From Limonium bicolor (lineage: Eukaryota; Streptophyta; Magnoliopsida; Caryophyllales; Plumbaginaceae): a stretch of DNA of 64,000 nucleotides. A program made the translations under genes and the position numbers. The stretch lies in the NCBI GenBank assembly GCA_023374045.1, contig CM041778.1:361248831-361312830 (forward strand), written 5' to 3'. This document shows positions 57,324 through 64,000 of this stretch, one piece after another (positions within the stretch are counted from its first letter, which is position 1; every line of letters starts with the position of its first letter). The notes beneath the pieces are model-generated. The model was given only the letters and a program-made list of their open reading frames with translations, ran no database searches and had not been told where the DNA came from.

Positions 57324-59133
57324 ACTGCTACTGATTTGCATTTTTAACATTTCCTAAGTCTTGTTGCAATAGTTCTCCTTACCCATTATATGTATAGACT
57401 TCCAAAATGATCTTAGGTATATTTTAATGCCAAAATATCATCTTAAACACACGTAGTTCCTTGTCTAACTTGTTACTCAATTTTCTCATAAAATTCACCA
57501 ACACTTATAACATTTCTTACAAGGTTTCTAAATGGTGTTTCTCACCTATGATAACCACTATCCCAAAAAGTTTTCTCCTCACCATAACATCATCTCCCAA
57601 GAATCTTTTCTTACCAACCTAAACTCCTAGTTAATGTCTAAGTCCTTTTTGTTTCCTAGAACACCTAAGACATTATTTCTTCTCTAGTAAAACACCTAGA
57701 CTTTTCTAACACTTCCTAGTCCACCAAATCTTATTTAAACACTTAGAACTTCTTGTACATTACCTAAATTTTGACATGGACTCTCCTAGAACATTACTAT
57801 GCCAAAACACATTGTTTTCACCATTAAACATTCAATAACACTAAAATCCATCAAGAACATTCTTGTACACAAAACTTCACTCATTTAACACTACATCACA
57901 ATATAGTGCATAATTTAAATTGCTTGGCACTTAGGCCCTTAAATATCATGGCTCTTAGGCCCTTAAGATGCATAAACCATAAACACTGAATTTCCCACAT
58001 TATATTTGCCTTTGACCTGCAAATACACCCAACAATACATATGCCTTTTAATAAACCCTTGAGACTATTTTTTTCTAAGTCATTTACCATTAGCTCCTTA
58101 AGTAGTTTTAATAAGCAATATAGGCTTATTTCTCCTAAGACATTAAACTACATTAGGTTAGCACATTTACCTCTTTTCCTCACAAACTTCTTTCTTGTTT
58201 CCTTGAATAAAAATCGGCAAGGCTTTTGGTTGCTTGTCAACTTCTAATCAATATACAAATAATGAAATGAGTATACAAGCTTTATGCTACATCTCATTGT
58301 GAACCCTAGATACATATATTGTCTTAGAACATTTAGATGATTGTTTTACCTTGGATATGAATGAGAGTTTGGATATGTAGCAAGGGAGGACTCCACCAAG
58401 CCCTTGGAAGATTCAAATGAAGCTAGAACAAGCAAGGTAAATACACCATTAATGGTGTTTTTCAGACAACATACAAACATGAAGGAAATAGAGTTTTTCT
58501 TTGAGTTTCCTTACCTAGAATCTAAGGAGAACAATAATATGTGAAAAGATGAGCTCAAGCTCCTCCCATGGAGATTCCTCTTGGCGCCGAAATGGAGCTC
58601 TTGGAATTTTGAGATGATAGGATTGAAGAGCTTGATGAGACTAGAAGAATGGTGGTCTTTGTTTTTGATTTGGTAAAGAGAGCTAGGAGATATAAGAGGT
58701 CAAAGGTGGAGAATGGTGTGAGAGCTGTTGCAAACCGACGGAGAGAGGAAGAAGATGGAGTGGAGTGGAGACGGTGGGAATGCATGAGAAATGAGAGAAT
58801 GAGTTTGAAGTTTGCTTTTGGAAGATATTAAGTAGTAAAGCAAATAGTAACTTGCTTTATCATTTGTTATTTACTTGTTAACTTGCAAGGTGGTGACTCA
58901 CCTCATAAAAACCGGCCCCCATTAGTTATCTAGGGGTGATTTAGTCTTTGTTGACCATTTAACTTACTTATAATGACATATGTTATAAACTAGCTTATTT
59001 AGTTACTATTCACAAAAACAAGGCACATAGTTGTGAAATTTTTGATTTCCCATTGAATTAGGCTTCCTAATGTGATACTAAGTAGTACATGTTATATGAA
59101 GTTGCATTGGCTAACTTTTTATAGTACATGTGA

Positions 59134-60032
59134 TATAATAGAGGTCTGCTTGAGAGATGTGCTGAGAAGGACATGACCTCCATTACTGCGGTATGCCCGG
59201 AGAGTTTATCGTACGACTTAGTCACTAGGGACCCGGGGAGGTTTTGTAAATACATGATTCATTGCTTCAATGTTGCTGATCGACAGAATAAATTATTCAT
59301 TCTTATGCCGTATCACCAAACATGAGTTCTGATATAAAATTACATACTAATTAGCTAACTTTTTTATCTTCATTTCTCATTTCATTTTGTATTTGACATT
59401 GTAGCCACCACTGGGCTTTTTTTATATTTTGCGATGCCACCGCTACTCTGGTCGTTGTAGATCCACTAGGGCAGTGGACAAAATTTAACACTGAAGACTT
59501 AATCAAAGAGTAAGTTTTTATTACTATTTAATTGTTTGTAAATTTTTTGAACCAAAATTAATGTACTTGTTCATTTTGCTAAACGCTTTTGTTAATATAT
59601 GTAACAGTTGTTACAAAAAAACCCCTCAGGGAGAGTTTGGTGATTTGACCGTCGATTACATCAAGGTTTGGTAATTCATGTATTCATTTGTGCTGCTATT
59701 ATCTTTGTACAATTATTTTACATTTGTGAATTTTGGTGATTTAGTGCCCTACCCAAAAGGATTCTAGCAGTTGCGGGTACTACGTGATGCGGTATATGTA
59801 CGAGTTCTGCGGGTACTTCCCAGGATTTAAGAATGATAAAGACAAGGTAATACGAACGTTGTCTAGAATTTAATTCTTTTGGCAGATTTTTTGTGTCTTT
59901 ATCTTAAACTCATTATGTGTTCCATTCCTTTTCTTGTTGCAGATTAAAGAGCATTTTGCCAAATTCTTGACTTACAGTCCAAACGACTTGTTGCATGTCA
60001 GGCATGTTTATGAGAATGGAGTGGTAGACTAG
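59134..60032 (+). pseudogene. CACTA-associated Ulp1/C48-like cysteine protease gene, 5' truncated, five exons
   Basis: Predicted exons are ~59134-59309, 59405-59509, 59608-59665, 59745-59846 and 59943-60032, all with GT/AG borders and continuous frame. Exon 1 ends LFILMP. Exon 2 opens HHWAFFIFCD, with the catalytic His before Trp, and has VVVDPLG for the Asp. Exon 4 has QKDSSSCGYYVMRYM, the oxyanion Gln and catalytic Cys. Exon 5 ends at TAG 60032. The family cleaves ubiquitin-like (SUMO) conjugates, and plant CACTA and MULE elements often carry such a domain. All three catalytic residues are present, but the 5' part is missing, so I call it a fragment. Confidence 0.78.
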
Positions 60033-60502
60033 CTAGCTCTGATGCTGCTATGATGGATTTTGTTTTTCACAGTTTTCTGCACCGTTTTTGTACTGTTTTA
60101 CGCTTCTGTTTTATGCTATTTCTTGCTGGGAGTCATCCTAGTGTATTTACCATGTATAGGTTACACTGCTACCTTTGTAGCCATCTGATTCTGCTAGTTG
60201 CTGCTGCTGTAACAGATTCTAGCTGTTGTATTGAATATTTTTTGTAATGAATTGCTAGCTGTTGTAACAGATTCTGCTGTTATGAATATTTTTGTTACTG
60301 TAACAGATTTTCGATCTGGTGTATATTAGATGTTATCTCTGTTGCAATTGTGCGCAGAGAATGAATTTGTGTTGTTGGTATTTGATTCAGGTGTTTCAAT
60401 TGTGCAGTTTCTGCACATTTGTTGGTCTGATGCCCTCTTTTGCTTATCTGTTATAATTCTGGCTCTGTTGCAATTGTGTAGCTTTGTAAAAAAAAAATTA
60501 CG

Positions 60503-60802
60503 CTTTAGATGACGGTTTTAACAATACCCGTAATCTAAAGTCCTCTGGGCGCGCGCACCAAAAGATTTTACATTACGGTTATTGTTAAAACCGTCATCTA
60601 AAGTGTATACTTTACATTACGGTTTTACCAATAACCGTAATGTAAAGTCAATGACACGCGGGACGGAAAAGGGCCTTTAATTACGGTTTTAAACCGTAAT
60701 TAAAGACGTCGCCATCTTTATTGATGCCCGCATAGATTACGGTCCAGAACCGTAATTATACACGGTTTTGGACCGTAATTAAAGGCTCGCGTTCCACCAG
60801 TG
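60503..60802. repeat. CACTA subterminal inverted repeats and terminal repeat
   Basis: A perfect 24-bp inverted repeat joins 60503-60526 and 60580-60603. Further ACGG-containing inverted motifs lie at 60608-60650, 60680-60706 and 60737-60780. Such arrays are the transposase-binding subterminal regions of CACTA elements. The 60033-60502 stretch before it looks like 3' UTR and has no gene. Confidence 0.8.
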
Positions 60803-62408
60803 TTATAAACTAAGGTTAGTATGAAATGAACCTTTGGAAATTATAAAGACATGTCACGAAATGTAGCAAATATTAAGATAAAGTTCTTAATATAAATTGC
60901 ATAATATAATGCAACAAATGAAAATAATCATCTTACATAAGATGATAACAATGTGACATATAATATAAGAGCTTCAAAGAAGCTCCAATGGCTTCTCCAC
61001 TTTACCTCCATGCTCTACCTCCATGAGAGCTCCAAATGTAGAAATAATTACATATTCTTACTCCCCTCATCATTCTCTACACTTCCCTCTTTTTAAAATT
61101 TCAAAATGAGGAAGTTCATCTCCATGGTTTTTCCCCATTCAAAGAGAAAATAGCATCAATGGGTAGCTTGGAGTCTCCTCTCTTCATTAAGGTAAAAATC
61201 TACATGAAAAATTCATGTTTTCTTCATCTTCCTTTGTAACAGATTTTTACCCCTCTTGTAATGCTCTATTTTTCTCTCTCTTTTGAGCATCAATTCAACC
61301 TTCCAATGGTTGGTGGAATCACCTTCTTGAACCAAGGGCTAAAACCCCTCTTAAAAGCTCCACACGGTAAACCCTAGAATTAGTGCTCTAAACATTTCTG
61401 TGAATTGGCATTAAACTAAGGGTTAGTATGTTAATTATATCCTTTTTGTGTTCATTGGGTGATGGGAATGAAGTTTGGCAACTCCATTCCCCATGTGACC
61501 GATTTTGTGCAAGAGAGAGAGAAGGAGGAGAATTAGAAAAGAAAAAAAGAATTAAGAGCTTAAGGTAGGAGCTCTTTCTAATGCTAAGTTTAACGCATTA
61601 GAGTAATGGGAATGGGTAAACCAATTTAAAGAACCCCAAAATATGGTATTAGTATTGTAGTTTGGAAGTTTGAGTATTGTGAACTAGTATTTGGATTGTA
61701 GGCCTTAGAGCCAAATAATTGTGTATTTGAATTGGCATTGTTGTTTGATGGAAGTATTGGTGTATTGGTATTGCCTTTAGTGCTGGTAGGACCCTTGCAC
61801 GGGTGTGGCTAGATTAGGAATGATTTGATAAAAAAGTATGTATGGGGAGAAGTTAGAATTGTAAGTGAACTATAGCAAAAGTTTGGTAGGAATTGTGCAT
61901 TTATGGATGACTTGGTGAATGGGAGAACCAAGGAGTGTATTGGGTTTAGTTGAGATGTTTAGAAACCATGGAGTAGTAGTTGTGGTTAGAGAATGAAATG
62001 ATATAAAATCTATAGCAAGGAGTGTTGGAATGTATTGGAGAGACCAGGAGAACTTGTGTGCAAGACCTAGTGAAATGAGTGTTGAACTTGAAGAGGTAAG
62101 GTAATGCACTGTAGGCCTTGGAAATGGCATTAGGAGATGAAACTTTGTATGGAGGAAGTAAGAACCAAAATCTGAAGCAAACAAAACAAGGGAGAATTTA
62201 TAAGTGTTGGAATGAAAATGTAGAAGGTAAGTGTGTGAATTAGTATGAAAAGAAGTGGGAAGTTAGTAATGGATTTAAGCATGTTGAGGAGCTTAATTAG
62301 ATGCTTAGACATGTGGGATTAAGTGTAGGAACATTGGGGATTTGAATGACCAAAGAAAGGAATTGAACAGAGGAAGAAAAATGCAAAAATCTGTAACAGA
62401 CTTGTTGT

Positions 62409-62663
62409 GGTCCGGGAGTTAGGTCTAGGACCAAGACCCGGACCACCCCTTGAAAACACACTGAGAGTAGCAGATTGTGCCTGGTCCGGGACTTGAGATA
62501 GGGACAAGGTCCCGGACCATAGTGAAAATCAAGCTGAGCGTGTAGGCAACGTTTGGTCCTGGACTTAAGAGAGGGATAATGTCCCGGACCATAATAGAAA
62601 AACAACCCGAGACTTAGGACCAGTGTTGGTCCAGGACTAAGGACTCGGACAAGGTCCCGGACC
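62409..62663 (+). repeat. Four-unit ~73-bp hairpin ladder in LTR-C
   Basis: Units start at about 62409, 62483, 62555 and 62628 (spacing 72-74 bp). Left arms GGTCC(G/T/A)GGA and right arms (G/A)CCCGGACC pair with few mismatches. The ladder is on the plus strand here, matching the element's orientation. Confidence 0.82.
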
Positions 62664-63913
62664 AACACCAAAATTGAATTCTAAGCTTATTAAATGGGTT
62701 TTAAGGAACGGTAATGAATGGTAATGTTAGTATAAGATAATTAGTAATTAATTAATGATGTTAAGGGTCATCAAAGGTACAAACAAGTTGGAGGAGTAAG
62801 TATGAAAGTAGAGAGTTTAAGAACATTAACTTAAACCGAAATAACGGGATAACGGGGTAAGTACAGGAGTAGTTATTATGTATGTATTGTAATGCTTAGT
62901 ATTAATTGAACCATTTGGCATGTAGTCATTGGTTCGAGAATAAGACTCCAGGAACAAGAGTGAACCAAAGGAACGTGATGACACCCGGTAAAGTAAATCC
63001 CGGTGAAAGGTATGATTTCTTCATGCTCTGTCTCCTAACCTGGTTACCCTGATTTGTGTGCTTATTTGATCACCTAAATAAGATAAACACCCGAATCGGA
63101 CTATATTGCACTTACTTGTGCTTGCCTTAGGTTGTTCTTGTTATATATTGTCCTGAACACTAGTTTGTAGAATTCATGAAATATATGGATGAAGATGAAG
63201 TGAATTTGTACCTTGTAGTGTACTAGTGTATTGTATTGTATCTTGTATGGATGTGTATATGAGCAATGTATTTGTGTGTGGCTTGGTTGTGTGACTTCTA
63301 CTAATTCCTAACTACCTAACTCTTAACGTAAGTATTGAGTAAATTGGAATGAGTAGAAGTCTGATATAGTTTCGGCCACGCGTGAGGATGAGGAGACACA
63401 AGAGGTTGGATCCGATTCCTGGTTCCTAAACTTTTCCACGGCCCAAACCCCTTAAATGAGTAGCATCCTTGATTAGTGAACCAAGTAAATCCCGGTGGTG
63501 GGACGGTGTAGTCCCCGGGCCAGAGGTCCCAACGACTTCACTTGAGTAAGTAGAAAGTAAAGTAAAGTATTGTATGAGTAATGGTCTTAGCTGGTGTAAG
63601 TCATTGACCCTGAGTAAAAGAGTAATCTCCACCCTATTAACACGGGTGGACCAATGGAGCTAACAAGTATTGTGTATTGAGCATGATTGTGTATGTAGTG
63701 TGTATCTGTATTTCGGAAGAAGGTAAGTAAGTTTTGGTTGACTTGTACTGTCTTCCTTGTACATATTGAAGTGTATGTCTGTATTCCTTGTGTAGCATTG
63801 TAGCATTACGAATGAAGCATGTATGTATGTATGTATTGTAAAATGAATTGCATGTATTCGTCCAAGTGGTCGGCGTACCCTCGCTAGTACGCGGGGTATG
63901 CGGAAGTCATATG

Positions 63914-63957
63914 CAGCGTAAGCTGAGCCCCTAGGGGCAATGTTTTTATTTTACAGG
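63914..63957 (+). promoter_or_regulatory. Conserved double hairpin plus T-rich/CAGG motif in LTR-C
   Basis: CAGC-GTAA-GCTG, then GCCCC-TA-GGGGC, then TTTTTATTTTACAGG. It is the third family to show the same arrangement, with different stem and loop bases. Confidence 0.55.
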
Positions 63958-64000
63958 TACTGAAGCAGTTATGACCATGGTAAGAGACCGGCATCTTGCT

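Larger units (their letters stand above)
55640..59095 (-). repeat. 5' LTR of Gypsy B, truncated
   Basis: Begins TGTAACACCCC beside the PBS and follows LTR-A in overall order: double hairpin, AT-rich stretch, hairpin ladder, the GCCGGTTTT/GTGACTCACC block near 58890-58920, and GAAATTTTTGATTTCCCATTGA near 59035. Similarity to LTR-A stops near 59095. The ~360 bp that LTR-A has beyond that point is replaced by CACTA-derived sequence. Short frames such as 58555-58785 are not supported as genes. Confidence 0.85.
59110..60802 (+). mobile_element. CACTA (EnSpm/CMC) transposon, right-hand fragment
   Basis: The right terminus at 60791-60802 is the reverse complement of CACTGGTGGAAC, a CACTA-type end. 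It is followed by TTA, a candidate 3-bp target duplication. Subterminal repeats built on ACGGTTTT/AAAACCGT and GTAATGTAAAG/GTAATTAAAG fill 60503-60790. It carries a Ulp1-like gene (59134-60032). The left end and transposase are missing, and the left boundary lies between 59095 and 59134. Confidence 0.82.
60803..64000 (+). repeat. Partial LTR of Gypsy family C (plus strand)
   Basis: Shares the order of LTR-A and LTR-B in the opposite orientation: GGAGTCTCC-containing block near 61170, hairpin ladder 62409-62663, double hairpin 63914-63957. A TATA-like ATATAATATAAG lies at 60958-60969. The ladder arms GGTCCGGGAC are those of B, so C is closer to B. The left terminus is not resolved because CACTA abuts it, and the right end, PBS and gag lie beyond the window. 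Short frames (61870-62671) are antisense noise. Confidence 0.7.

Overview
The window is plant nuclear heterochromatin, almost certainly from an angiosperm. It consists of nested and tandem LTR retrotransposons with tRNA-iMet or tRNA-Arg type primer-binding sites, a Stowaway-type MITE and a CACTA transposon end. I see no host gene, tRNA gene, rRNA gene or CRISPR array. Most coding regions are broken by 1-2 nt indels, so the elements are decayed, or the consensus carries residual indel errors, or both.

Layout. (1) 1-7241 and 33003-50997 is a tandem array of one Ty3/gypsy family ('A', Tekay/Del-like chromovirus, minus strand): pol remnant A1 (1-2890), truncated LTR (3040-3964), element A2 (3965-7241 plus 33003-36032), full LTR (36033-40207), element A3 (40208-46546), full LTR (46547-50997). 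Neighbouring copies share LTRs. The right LTR carries a 238-bp MITE. (2) A2 is split between protease and RT by a 25.8-kb insertion (7242-32997) flanked by one CCCAG target duplication. The insertion is a non-autonomous Tat/Ogre-like element ('D') in the form LTR-int-LTR-int-LTR-int-LTR, three internal copies of about 6.2 kb. It keeps a Gag tail, protease and G-patch but has no RT, RNase H or integrase. (3) Array A sits in a related older element 'B' (50998-55639 internal, LTR from 55640), whose integrase half should lie left of the window. (4) LTR-B is truncated near 59095 against a CACTA fragment carrying a five-exon Ulp1-like protease gene (59134-60032) and the element's right terminus (60802). 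(5) 60803-64000 is part of an LTR of a third related family ('C') on the plus strand.

The most notable system is in families A and B. The gag gene has three predicted introns, and its last exon encodes an AlkB-type 2-oxoglutarate/Fe(II) dioxygenase ending at its own stop codon. The AlkB exon is read in frame from a phase-1 donor after the zinc knuckles. The same donor is in frame with a second acceptor (conserved AATTAG/G) opening the protease-pol exon in B and, in A1, across the junction itself. This suggests alternative splicing chooses between Gag-AlkB and Gag-Pol. The A2 AlkB exon is fully open and keeps the HxD, distal His and RxNxTxR motifs. The B copy has lost HxD.

A second notable signal is a ladder of 4-6 short hairpins at about 72-74 bp spacing inside the LTRs of A, B and C. 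Arm sequences differ between families, and in A they covary between units. A conserved double hairpin followed by a T-rich stretch and CAGG occurs in the same three LTR families. All gene models here rest on reading the sequence by eye, and no search or alignment program was run.
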